In this document: piece after piece, positions 1 through 7,767 of the stretch
How positions within the stretch are numbered: the first letter of the stretch is position 1
Layout: every line of letters starts with the position of its first letter
Assembly: GCA_034505235.1 (NCBI GenBank)
Contig: JAPDQY010000020.1
Span: 1-48,489 of the forward strand
DNA from: Coneutiohabitans thermophilus
Lineage (GTDB): Bacteria > Zhuqueibacterota > Zhuqueibacteria > Zhuqueibacterales > Zhuqueibacteraceae
Direction: 5' to 3'
Length of the DNA: 48,489 bases
The notes under the pieces: model-generated
What the model was told of the DNA's origin: nothing
Seen by the model: the letters and a program-made list of their open reading frames with translations, nothing else
Database searches by the model: none
Program-made: the position numbers and the translations under genes

Positions 1-1311
1 GGGGTTGACACCGTATTCGCGGTAGAGCTTCATCACCTCTTCGTTCAGGCGCTGGGGATCCTTCGCATATTTCTCCTGCAGCTCCTTCATCTTGGGCTGC
101 AAAAGCTGCATCTGCTTCATCGATTCGTTGGTCTTCTTGGTGAGCGGATGCAGGATGATCTTGATCAGGAAGGCGAAGATGATGATGACGACGCCATAGT
201 TCGGCACGAAATTGTGCATCCCCTGCAGCGATTTGAGCACCATCCAACTGAACGGCCGGATGATGCTCCAGCCCAGGTTCATCAGACGGTGTGTGCCCAG
301 AGCTTCCAGCCGGTCATAATCAATGGGACCGAGATAGACTTTGAAATCGTGCACCGTCGCGCTTTGGCGTGCCAGCGGCATTTTCAGGTCCATCTGATAA
401 CTTTTGAGACGGGTTTCCTGGCCGGGCACATAGGTTGAGCCGCCGGAAAGCAGCACGCCGCGCGCCGGCTGCGAAGCGGGCACAATGGCGCAGGTGAAAT
501 ACTTTGTGCGTGTCGCCGCCCACGCAATGTCGCGTTCATCCTCCTTGAGCTCTTTGTGTGCTTTGTCACCGACGTCGAGGTCCAGCAGATCCTCGCCGAT
601 GAAAGTATACGCCCGCGCCTCGGCCATATCGGCTTTCAGGCTGGGTTCGGTCGGTGCCAGGCCTGTTCGCCAGCGCAGGTTGTAATGGTAGCCCGCGACA
701 AGATCATTGACGTTTTCCAATTCGAGGCGCAGGCCGATGGTGTAATCGTCGGCGGAGAAGTCATAGGTCTTGCGCACGCGTTTGCCCGGCTCCAATTCAC
801 GCTCGAACACCAGCTTGTGTTTTCCCCCCACCGGCAGGTGAATGCTCGAGTCTTTGCAAGTGAAGTTGTACTGGCTGGTATTCAGGCTGTCGCTTTCGCC
901 GGGAAAAACCACCGAAAGGTTGTCCGTGCCCTGCTGGACAATGGTGATGGGTGTGCCGTTGTGGAGAAAATATTTTTTGAACTGCCATTCTTTGATTGTT
1001 CCACCCAGGGTCGAGAGCACGCCGCGATACAGCGGCGTCTCCACGATAATTTCACGTTCGAACTGCTTTTCCTTCTGCCAAACAACCATCTCCCTGCCGG
1101 GTGTGGCGGAGAGGGTATCGCCGGTGTCAAAAGTGAGGACAGCCGCCGCGGTGGAATCTTTGGAGGTTTGGGTTTTGACCGCGGCGGGTGCCGTCGGCAC
1201 TGCGCGGCCGAACAACCGGCCGTAAAGCCGCTCATAAAAATCGCTTTGAATGAAAACGAAAATCAGCACAATGAGCAGGGAAGCCAGCAGTGTTCTTTTG
1301 TCGAATTGCAT
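1..1311 (-). CDS. yidC: Membrane protein insertase YidC (partial, C-terminus beyond window)
   Basis: Inserts and folds inner-membrane proteins, alone or with SecYEG. The 437 visible codons start at ATG 1311-1309 (MQFDKRTLLA) with an N-terminal membrane helix (LLIVLIFVFI), followed by the large periplasmic beta-sandwich domain typical of Gram-negative YidC. The conserved insertase core then begins near residue 370, with a hydrophobic stretch (YGVVIIIFAFLIK) and the cytoplasmic hairpin containing KMKELQEKYAKDP and RLNEEVMKLYREYGVNP. The gene runs off the left edge, so roughly 150-180 residues carrying the remaining helices are missing. It is the fourth gene after rpmH, rnpA and yidD, the usual order. 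Identification is secure. Confidence 0.96.
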   Translation of the reverse strand, partial: MQFDKRTLLASLLIVLIFVFIQSDFYERLYGRLFGRAVPTAPAAVKTQTSKDSTAAAVLTFDTGDTLSATPGREMVVWQKEKQFEREIIVETPLYRGVLSTLGGTIKEWQFKKYFLHNGTPITIVQQGTDNLSVVFPGESDSLNTSQYNFTCKDSSIHLPVGGKHKLVFERELEPGKRVRKTYDFSADDYTIGLRLELENVNDLVAGYHYNLRWRTGLAPTEPSLKADMAEARAYTFIGEDLLDLDVGDKAHKELKEDERDIAWAATRTKYFTCAIVPASQPARGVLLSGGSTYVPGQETRLKSYQMDLKMPLARQSATVHDFKVYLGPIDYDRLEALGTHRLMNLGWSIIRPFSWMVLKSLQGMHNFVPNYGVVIIIFAFLIKIILHPLTKKTNESMKQMQLLQPKMKELQEKYAKDPQRLNEEVMKLYREYGVNP

Positions 1312-1369
1312 CTTTACATACCTGATTTATGAAAACGAATACCACCGCGGAATTGATTGCTGATGAAGC

Positions 1370-1579
1370 TCAGGGCACAGGATCGTAGCCGCCGGCGTGC
1401 CAGGGGTGACAGCGGAGGAGGCGCCGGACACCCAAATAAACGCCCTTGAGCGCGCCGTGCTTGAGGATGGCCTGGCACGTGTACTCTGAGCAGCTCGGAT
1501 AAAAACGGCAAGCAGGCGGAAGGGCGGGTGAGAGCACGCGTTGATACACGCGAATCAACAGCACCAGAATTGTCTTCAT
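1370..1579 (-). CDS. yidD: Membrane protein insertion efficiency factor YidD
   Basis: A 69-residue protein associated with the inner membrane that assists YidC-dependent insertion. The family signature is complete: the CRFYPSCSEY motif with its cysteines (residues about 24-33), and the C-terminal HPWHAGGYDPVP. An amphipathic N-terminus (MKTILVLLIRVYQRVLSP) fits its known membrane association. It lies 45 bases after rnpA and 58 bases before yidC on the same strand, so all are probably co-transcribed from the rpmH promoter. The length matches the family (about 70-85 residues). Confidence 0.96.
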   Translation of the reverse strand: MKTILVLLIRVYQRVLSPALPPACRFYPSCSEYTCQAILKHGALKGVYLGVRRLLRCHPWHAGGYDPVP

Positions 1580-1624
1580 CGCAGGAATGGTTCAGGAGCG
1601 GTGGGCAATACCACAGAATGTTCG

Positions 1625-1987
1625 TCAATTGGCAGCCGCGGCAAGAATGCGCGCCAGTCTGCGCATTCCGGCCCGCACGGCCTCGAAATCAGCCTCCAAA
1701 ATCCGCGCATGCCCGATGAAGATGATCGCGGCGCCGGCAGCAAATTCGTGTTGCTCCAGACGGTAGGCTTCGCGCAGGCGGCGCTTGACGGCATTGCGCT
1801 GCACCGCACGCTTCACCCGCCTGCTGGCTGCAAATGCCACCTGCCGGCTGCCGGCTTTCATCCAAACCATATCCACCAACTGTCCGTGCTGGTGCCGGCC
1901 CTTTTCAAACAGCTCCTGAAAACGTCTGGCCCCGCGCAGGATGGCTGTTTTGGGGAGGCCATACCGGCGATGCACATCATTCGTCAC
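1625..1987 (-). CDS. rnpA: Ribonuclease P protein component
   Basis: Small basic protein that binds the RNase P RNA and helps it cleave the 5' leader from pre-tRNAs. The signature RNAVKRRLREAYR is present, preceded by FAASRRVKRAVQ and by the N-terminal FQELFEKGRHQHG. I chose the GTG at 1987-1985, giving 120 residues and an 11-base overlap with the rpmH end. A second GTG at 1975-1973 would give 116 residues and no overlap. The open frame continues upstream to 2074, but that part reads across rpmH and does not look like RnpA. Overlapping rpmH/rnpA junctions are known in some bacteria, Thermus being the extreme case. Confidence 0.93.
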   Translation of the reverse strand: MTNDVHRRYGLPKTAILRGARRFQELFEKGRHQHGQLVDMVWMKAGSRQVAFAASRRVKRAVQRNAVKRRLREAYRLEQHEFAAGAAIIFIGHARILEADFEAVRAGMRRLARILAAAAN

Positions 1988-2120
1988 TGACAGTGAGGCG
2001 CTTTCTGCCTTTGGCGCGACGGCGCTTGAGGACATTCCGGCCATTCTTGGTGGACATGCGCTCGCGGAAACCATGCTTGGCTTTGCGTTTGCGATTATGA
2101 GGCTGATAGGTTCTTTTCAT
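1977..2120 (-). CDS. rpmH: 50S ribosomal protein L34
   Basis: Encodes a 47-residue, very basic protein beginning MKRTYQPHNRKRKAKHGFRE and containing RMSTKNGRNVLKRRRAKGRKRLT, the canonical L34 sequence. L34 is a structural protein of the large ribosomal subunit. The start ATG is 2120-2118 and the stop TGA is 1979-1977. It is the first gene of the rpmH-rnpA-yidD-yidC unit and lies about 60 bases downstream of a good sigma-70 promoter. The reading frame is short and easily missed, but the identification is unambiguous. Confidence 0.97.
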   Translation of the reverse strand: MKRTYQPHNRKRKAKHGFRERMSTKNGRNVLKRRRAKGRKRLTVSDE

Positions 2121-2507
2121 CTTTCTACTTTCTGCTGATTCCTCGGGCTGCAGACAATTGGCTTTGGCAAACAGGCAGCAAACTTAGACTATTCTCCCTG
2201 AAAAGTCAAGCAGTTTTTGGGCGCTATCTCGGTGTGATGCAGCCGGTTCAAGTCGTTGATTCCATTTGATAGATCGAGCCCGTGGCGACAGCATGATATT
2301 GGCCAGCACCACTCCCTGACCACCGGCTTGGTGATCGAAGCCGGGGAGCTGCACGAACAGCTTGCATTTGAAATGATACTTCAATACTTTTGCGCCTTGA
2401 ATTTCACAGCCGTTGTGATCGAATCGGTCGCGCTGATGTCTGCTTCTGGTGCGCGGCCGGAGTTTGTCACGCAAGGCGGCCGGGCATCGCAAGTAAGGAC
2501 TGCATAC
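2121..2507. other. Divergent intergenic region rpmH / serS
   Basis: Holds the rpmH promoter (2181-2209, minus) and the serS leader. The open frames that cross it on either strand extend antisense or upstream of serS and resemble no family I know. A weak plus-strand promoter candidate (TTGCAT, 17 bases, TACTTT, around 2361-2389) could serve serS. No tRNA or riboswitch was recognised, and dnaA or an origin, often found beside rpmH, is not visible here. Confidence 0.5.
2181..2209 (-). promoter_or_regulatory. Predicted sigma-70 promoter of rpmH-rnpA-yidD-yidC
   Basis: On the minus strand, -35 TTGACT (2209-2204) and -10 TAAGTT (2186-2181) are separated by exactly 17 bases, about 60 bases upstream of the rpmH ATG. 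The first 12 bases, TTGACTTTTCAG, are identical to those of the fbp promoter at 39588. Prediction by eye only. Confidence 0.6.
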
Positions 2508-3806
2508 ATGCTTGATCTCAAATTCATCCGCGAGAACTTCGCCGTTGTCGAAGCCGGCGTGCGCAAGAAAAATGTCAATCTCGACCTGTCGGAATTCCCC
2601 CGGCTGGAGGAGCAACGCCGCCAGCTTTTGATTCGCAGTGAAGAGTTGAAGGCGCGACGCAATCGGGTCTCCGAAGAAATCGGCCAGGCCAAAAAGCAGG
2701 GCCGGGAGGCCGCCGACCAAATGGCGGAAATGAAGCAGGTGGCCGAGCAAATCAAGGCGCTGGATGCCGAGCTCAAACAGGTCGAGGAGAAACTCTACCA
2801 ACTGCAGATTCGCATTCCCAATTTGCCCCATGCCAGCGTGCCGGAGGGCAAAAGCTCGGCCGACAACGTTGTGGTACGGCACTGGGGTGAGCCGCCGCAA
2901 TTCGAATTCGAAGCCAGGCCCCACTGGGTGTTGAACGAGTCGCTGCATCTGATCGACTTTGCCGGCGGCGCCAAAGTCACCGGCTCTTTTTGGGTCAACT
3001 TTTACGGCCGAGGCGCCAGGCTGGCGCGCGCCTTGATCAATTTCATGCTCGACCTGCATGTCGAGAAGCATGGCTACACCGAGGTGCTGCCACCCTTCGC
3101 GGTCAACCGCCAGGCAATGTTCGGCACCGGCCAGTTGCCCAAATTGGAAGACGACATGTACCGCATCGAAGCGGATGATCTCTTCCTGATTCCCACCGCG
3201 GAAGTGCCGGTCACCAATCTGCTGGCCGGTGAGTTGTTGCCGGCCGAGGGCCTGCCAATTTACTACACCGCCTACACGCCCTGCTTCCGCCGCGAAGCGG
3301 GTGCCTACGGCAAGGACACCAAGGGTTTGATGCGGCTGCATCAATTCGACAAAGTCGAGATGGTGAAGTTCGTGCGGCCGGAGACGAGTTACGAGGAACA
3401 TGAAAAGCTGCTGCAGAACGCCGAAGAGGTTCTGCAACTGCTCGGCTTGCCCTATCGCGTGGTGCTGCTGTGCAGCGGCGACATGAGCTTTGCGGCCGCG
3501 AAGTGCTACGATCTTGAGGTCTGGGCGCCGGGCGTCAAGCAGTGGCTGGAAGTTTCCTCCTGTTCGAATTTCGAGGATTTTCAGGCCCGGCGGGCCAACA
3601 TTCGTTTCCGGCCGGCGGCGGGCGCCAAGCCGCAATTCGTGCACACGCTCAACGCCTCGGGGCTGGCGCTGCCGCGCACCATCATCGCCATCATGGAAAA
3701 TTATCAGACCGAAGAGGGCAGCATCGTGGTGCCGGAAGTGCTGCGCGATTTCATGGGCTGCAGCGTTTTGAAACAGACAGTGGAACCATTCCCGGCAGCG
3801 CGGTGA
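2508..3806 (+). CDS. serS: Serine--tRNA ligase
   Basis: Cytoplasmic class II aminoacyl-tRNA synthetase that charges tRNA-Ser (and tRNA-Sec) with serine using ATP. The 432-residue length is normal. It starts MLDLKFIRENFAVVEAGVRK and carries the long N-terminal antiparallel coiled coil that binds the tRNA variable arm (about residues 25-105). The class II motifs are visible: motif 2 in PCFRREAGAYGKDTKG with RLHQFDKVEM, and motif 3 in GLALPRTIIAIMENYQ. Start ATG 2508 is preceded by TAAGGA at 2494-2499. The longer open frame from 2256 adds residues that no SerRS has, so it was not used. Stands alone, 124 bases ahead of the polysaccharide cluster. Confidence 0.97.
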   Translation: MLDLKFIRENFAVVEAGVRKKNVNLDLSEFPRLEEQRRQLLIRSEELKARRNRVSEEIGQAKKQGREAADQMAEMKQVAEQIKALDAELKQVEEKLYQLQIRIPNLPHASVPEGKSSADNVVVRHWGEPPQFEFEARPHWVLNESLHLIDFAGGAKVTGSFWVNFYGRGARLARALINFMLDLHVEKHGYTEVLPPFAVNRQAMFGTGQLPKLEDDMYRIEADDLFLIPTAEVPVTNLLAGELLPAEGLPIYYTAYTPCFRREAGAYGKDTKGLMRLHQFDKVEMVKFVRPETSYEEHEKLLQNAEEVLQLLGLPYRVVLLCSGDMSFAAAKCYDLEVWAPGVKQWLEVSSCSNFEDFQARRANIRFRPAAGAKPQFVHTLNASGLALPRTIIAIMENYQTEEGSIVVPEVLRDFMGCSVLKQTVEPFPAAR

Positions 3807-3912
3807 TTTCCTCACGCTCACGCAAACGCCCCGGCAATCCGTTCGACGCGGGCGGGCAATGCGGGAGTATTTGCGCCCCCGAAGATCCGATTGCTCAACC
3901 TTCGATCGTAAG

Positions 3913-3924
3913 GAGAATATTCTC
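3913..3924. promoter_or_regulatory. 12-base perfect palindrome over the exporter's ribosome-binding site
   Basis: GAGAATATTCTC is a perfect palindrome that overlaps the AAGGAG ribosome-binding site (3910-3915) of the first polysaccharide gene. It could be an operator or an RNA hairpin affecting translation. Function is not shown by the sequence. Confidence 0.35.
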
Positions 3925-3930
3925 GCCAAT

Positions 3931-5154
3931 ATGAAAGCGACAAAACTCGCCATTTCTTTTCTGCTCATTGCCGCCAATTTGCTCACCGGCCAGTCCAAAC
4001 ACAATGACAAGCTGCAAATCGACGAAAAGGAACTCGCCAAATATCTGCAGCGGCAAAGTGATCAGCGTCCGCTGCCACAAGCCATCGAAGGCCCGGTTGA
4101 TCCGGCCGTCTATCGTGTCGGGCCTGGGGACGTTTTGCGGATCAGCTTCTGGGGACCCTCCAGCGAGGACAACAGCATTTCCACCTCTGTCACGCCTGAA
4201 TCCAGAGTTGTCATTCCAAGTGTGGGCACTCTGGATGTGAAAAATATGACGCTGGAAATGGTGCGAGCGGAAGTGAGTCGCGCATGCGCCGCCAAATATG
4301 ACCCGCGCAACATCACGGTCACCGCGGATTTAACGCAATTGCGTCTGGTGCGGGCCCACATCTTTGGTGAAGTGCAGGCGCCCGGCTCATTCAACGCCAC
4401 AGCGCTCGATCGTATCTCCTACTTCATTCAACAAGCCGAAGGCTGGACGGATTGGGCGAATCAGCGTCATGTGGAAGTGCGTCATGCCGATGGCACGACT
4501 GACACACTTGACATGTACAAACTGTATTACGAGGGCGATCTCGGCCAGGATCCCTACGTGCGTGCCGGCGATGTCATCTATGTGCCTCGTGTCAAATTGA
4601 CCGGCAAAACCGCCTTTATCGAAGGAGAGGTCAGCCAGCCCGGCCCCCATCAAATCGCAGAAAACGAATCACTGCAGGAGCTGCTCTATCGCATCCGCGC
4701 CATCCACCGCTGGACTGACCTGGAGAAGATCTTCCTGGTGCGCGGCAAACAGCCGCCGGTTGCGGTGAATTTGTTCGGAGACAGCACGAATCACCACGGC
4801 GTTTCCGGCAGCACGAAAGTGGAGCATGGCGACCGCATCATTGTCACCGGCATGAAGGGCCATGTTTATGTTCACGGAGCTGTCAAGAATCCCGGCAATG
4901 TTCCCTATGTCGATGGTTATTCCGCCATCGATTATGTCGGTTTTGCCGGCGGTACCTCGGAGATGGCGGATCTGGAGAACCTCGTCGTCGTGCGCTCAGA
5001 CACTGGCAAGAAGGAGAAGGGGACTCGTCTCGAGGTACGACGGGGCGATTCGATCATTGTGCCGGTTTCCGGGCGTATAAAACTATCCCAAACCCTTCAG
5101 CTTCTTTCACAAACCGCAACCATCATCATTGCCGTCATTGCCCTGAGAAAATAA
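3931..5154 (+). CDS. Polysaccharide export protein (Wza-like, SLBB domains)
   Basis: Outer-membrane/periplasmic exporter subunit through which the finished capsule or exopolysaccharide leaves the cell. The 407-residue form starts with a signal peptide (MKATKLAISFLLIAANLLTG). The poly-export domain opens with VYRVGPGDVLRISFWG (about residue 62). Repeated SLBB-type segments follow (VRAHIFGEVQAPGSF, TAFIEGEVSQPGPHQI, HVYVHGAVKNPGNVPY). It ends with a hydrophobic helix (TATIIIAVIAL), like the C-terminal amphipathic helix of Wza. No lipobox cysteine is obvious. ATG 3931 was chosen for the signal peptide; AAGGAG lies at 3910-3915, slightly far upstream. It heads the polysaccharide cluster, 13 bases before the chain-length gene. 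Confidence 0.9.
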   Translation: MKATKLAISFLLIAANLLTGQSKHNDKLQIDEKELAKYLQRQSDQRPLPQAIEGPVDPAVYRVGPGDVLRISFWGPSSEDNSISTSVTPESRVVIPSVGTLDVKNMTLEMVRAEVSRACAAKYDPRNITVTADLTQLRLVRAHIFGEVQAPGSFNATALDRISYFIQQAEGWTDWANQRHVEVRHADGTTDTLDMYKLYYEGDLGQDPYVRAGDVIYVPRVKLTGKTAFIEGEVSQPGPHQIAENESLQELLYRIRAIHRWTDLEKIFLVRGKQPPVAVNLFGDSTNHHGVSGSTKVEHGDRIIVTGMKGHVYVHGAVKNPGNVPYVDGYSAIDYVGFAGGTSEMADLENLVVVRSDTGKKEKGTRLEVRRGDSIIVPVSGRIKLSQTLQLLSQTATIIIAVIALRK

Positions 5155-5167
5155 ACAAGAGTGTTCC

Positions 5168-6460
5168 ATGGCCGACAACAACAACTCTCACCCTCTCGAT
5201 GATCGGATGGATGGCCAGCCCAAACAGAGCTATTTGTTCGACCACCTTTATGTTCTTTTCAAGCGACGCAAGGTAATCGTACTCAGCATCCTGCTGACCG
5301 GCGTGCTCACCACCGGCATCGTACTGCTCATGCCAAACTGGTATGCCGCCACGGCCTCTGTGCTGCCGCCAAAACGGCCCGGTGGTTTGTTGAGCATGCT
5401 GGAAGGCAGTGCCTCCACGTTGTTCAAAAATTTGGCGGGTCTGGGTGTGCGGCTGGGCGGTTCATCCGATGCGTACAGTTACATCGCGATTTTGGAAAGC
5501 CGCTCGGCGATGGAACGAGTGGTGCAGAAATTCGACCTCGTCCGTGTTTACAAGAGTCGCAAAAATTCGGTGGAAGAGGCCATACGCACCCTGCGGGAGA
5601 ATGTCGAATTCAACATTGCAACCGAGGGCAACATCACCATCACGGTTTATGACAAAAGCCCGCAACGCGCCGCCGACATGGCGAACTATTTCGTGAAGCT
5701 GCTCAACGAAATCAGCCGGGAACTGGGGACCACGGAGGCACGCAACAATCGCGAATTCATTGAAAAACGCTATCGCCAAAATGTCGAGGATTTGCGCCGC
5801 GCCGAAGACAGTCTGAAAGCGTTCCAGCAAAAATACGGCATCTACGCATTGCCGCAGCAAACCGAAAGTGCCATCAAGGCGGCGGCTGAGCTGAAATCCG
5901 CGCAGGTGCAGAAGCAAATGGAATTCGACATTGCACGCCGCATGTTTGGCGCGGAAAACCCCCGCACACAAGCCCTGCAGCTTGAACTGATGGAACTGAA
6001 TCGCAGGCTGAGTGAGATCAAGTACGGCACGGATGACTGGTTTCAGCAATCCTCCCTCAATTTCTTCGTCCCCTTCAAAGATGTACCGGAGCTGGGAACC
6101 GAATATCTCCGGCGTTTTCGCGAGTTTGAGATTCAAAATCGTTTGATGGAATTCCTGCTGCCCTTGTATGAGCAGGCCAAAATCGATGAGAACAAGGACA
6201 CGCCGGTGGTTTTGGTACTCGACCACGCCGTGCCACCGGAACGCAAGAGCCGGCCGCACCGCACGCTCATCATCCTGATTTTCGTCTTTCTCGCCGCCAT
6301 GTTCAGCACGACCTGGGCGTTCATCCGCGAAATTTATGAGCGCGAAAAAGAGCGCAATTGGAAGGTGGGCGCGATGGCAGAGGAACTCAGGCACGGCTCG
6401 CTTTATCGCAAGTTGCTGGGGGCAACGGCCTCGGAGGAAAAAGGGCAGCACGGTTTATGA
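5168..6460 (+). CDS. Polysaccharide chain-length determinant (Wzz/PCP family, no kinase domain)
   Basis: Polysaccharide co-polymerase that sets glycan length and contacts the exporter. The 430 residues follow the family plan: first membrane helix at about 37-55 (VIVLSILLTGVLTTGIVLLM), a large periplasmic part with a predicted coiled coil around 190-265 (ENVEDLRRAEDSLKAFQQ and similar), and a second membrane helix at about 365-388 (LIILIFVFLAAMFSTTWAFI) followed by a short cytoplasmic tail. The Wzc-type tyrosine kinase domain is absent and no separate kinase gene is seen nearby. The stop overlaps the next ATG (ATGA), implying translational coupling. Confidence 0.88.
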   Translation: MADNNNSHPLDDRMDGQPKQSYLFDHLYVLFKRRKVIVLSILLTGVLTTGIVLLMPNWYAATASVLPPKRPGGLLSMLEGSASTLFKNLAGLGVRLGGSSDAYSYIAILESRSAMERVVQKFDLVRVYKSRKNSVEEAIRTLRENVEFNIATEGNITITVYDKSPQRAADMANYFVKLLNEISRELGTTEARNNREFIEKRYRQNVEDLRRAEDSLKAFQQKYGIYALPQQTESAIKAAAELKSAQVQKQMEFDIARRMFGAENPRTQALQLELMELNRRLSEIKYGTDDWFQQSSLNFFVPFKDVPELGTEYLRRFREFEIQNRLMEFLLPLYEQAKIDENKDTPVVLVLDHAVPPERKSRPHRTLIILIFVFLAAMFSTTWAFIREIYEREKERNWKVGAMAEELRHGSLYRKLLGATASEEKGQHGL

Positions 6461-7422
6461 CCTGTAAAATTTGCGGACAGGCCGGCCTTCAACGAACCCA
6501 TCGCGTACGCGAGATGATGTTTGGCTATCGCGAATGGTTCACCTATTACGAGTGTTTTAACTGCGGCTGTCTGCAAATTGCAGAAATCCCCGCCGACCTT
6601 TCAAAATACTACCCTGCGAATTACTATAGTTTGACGCACTTGCCGGACGCCCAAAACTACAATCCCGTACAAAAATTGATGAAAAGACTGCGCGATCGCT
6701 ACGCGGTGTGTGGCAAAGGTGCGCTCGGCAAGTGGCTTTACCGGAAATTCCCGAATGAGAGCTTGTTCAGCCTGTCGGGCGTCGAATACCTGAGTAAAGA
6801 CACCAGAATTCTGGATGTCGGCTGCGGCACAGGTATGTTGCTGTGGGATTTGCGAAACCTCGGCTTCACGAACACCATGGGCGTCGAACCCTTTCTGGAA
6901 AGGGATCTCGAATATGCCAACGGCCTGCACATACTGAAACGGACTTTTTTTGAGATTGGTGGCACGTGGGACCTCATCATGTTTCACCACGTGTTGGAGC
7001 ATTTGGAGAATCCCGGGGATACGTTGCAGCACGCCGCGCGGCTGCTGGCGTCCAACGGCATGTGTCTGATCCGCACGCCGGTCGTCCCCTGCTATGCCTG
7101 GGAGCATTACGGCACCAATTGGGTGCAACTGGATGCGCCGCGCCATCTTTTTATTTATTCTGCCAAGGGCATCGAAATACTGGCCCAGCAAGCAAGCCTG
7201 AAATTGATAAAAAAACGCTTTGACTCAAACGACTTTCAGTTCTGGGGCAGCGAACAATATCGCAAAGATATACCCCTGATGGCGGACGTGTCATACCTGG
7301 TTGATACCGCGCCTCATCTTTTTTCAAAACGTCAGATCGCGGGCTTCAAAGCGCAGGCGGAGAAATTAAACGCTGCAAATTGCGGTGATTCCACAGTGTA
7401 TTATTTGGCCAAATGCGAATAG
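6457..7422 (+). CDS. Zinc-ribbon SAM-dependent methyltransferase (glycan cluster)
   Basis: A 321-residue class I methyltransferase. The N-terminus has a zinc-ribbon-like pair, CKICG (C3, C6) and CFNCG (C33, C36). The SAM-binding motif I is ILDVGCGTGMLLWDL (about residues 117-131), and MFHHVLEHLENPGD is the usual later motif of Methyltransf_23-type enzymes. This zinc-finger plus methyltransferase layout is common in surface-glycan and rare-sugar clusters, where such enzymes methylate sugars or lipid-linked glycans; the substrate cannot be read here. The ATG overlaps the stop of the chain-length gene by four bases. A seven-T run lies at 6945-6951. Confidence 0.85.
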   Translation: MTCKICGQAGLQRTHRVREMMFGYREWFTYYECFNCGCLQIAEIPADLSKYYPANYYSLTHLPDAQNYNPVQKLMKRLRDRYAVCGKGALGKWLYRKFPNESLFSLSGVEYLSKDTRILDVGCGTGMLLWDLRNLGFTNTMGVEPFLERDLEYANGLHILKRTFFEIGGTWDLIMFHHVLEHLENPGDTLQHAARLLASNGMCLIRTPVVPCYAWEHYGTNWVQLDAPRHLFIYSAKGIEILAQQASLKLIKKRFDSNDFQFWGSEQYRKDIPLMADVSYLVDTAPHLFSKRQIAGFKAQAEKLNAANCGDSTVYYLAKCE

Positions 7423-7767
7423 CACATGCGAACGCATTTGTTCTGTTCCCTGTTTTCAGAGCTGACCACCTGCTTTTTTGACACTGGTTCAACAATCTCG
7501 GGTGGCACCCGCCAATTCGGGCGGACGGGCCGGACTTGTTTGAATGTTGTTTGATCAGCGGCCTACTGTCTGTGGTTGACATTTTACATAAGTGGCCGGC
7601 TCTTGCTCCGGCCCTCGTGATGCTGAAGCTTGCCGCGGCAGCGAGAGGTGCTCGCCTCTCTGTCTCGAGCTGTCAGCCAGCAGCTTTCAAGTTTATACAA
7701 CAAAATGCAGTGCGATTGATTGTCCCTCAATCGTTTCCTCGTCTAAAACACTACGGCCAGTTGGACC
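7423..7767 (+). other. Intergenic region inside the polysaccharide cluster, with hairpin
   Basis: About 345 bases without a convincing gene. It holds a perfect hairpin GAGAGG-TGCTCG-CCTCTC (7643-7660), and just before it the string TGAAGCTTGCCG (7624-7635), which recurs at 15155-15166 in the other gap of this locus. A TTGACA sits at about 7577, without a good -10 at 17 bases. This gap may separate two transcription units. Confidence 0.4.

Noticed and set aside
2235..2275. tRNA-like GGTTCAAGTC string
   Set aside because: No matching T-stem, anticodon arm or acceptor stem around it.
2184..4040. Long 618-codon open frame antisense to serS
   Set aside because: No family resemblance; it is a shadow of the high-G+C serS gene and overlaps a well-supported coding region.
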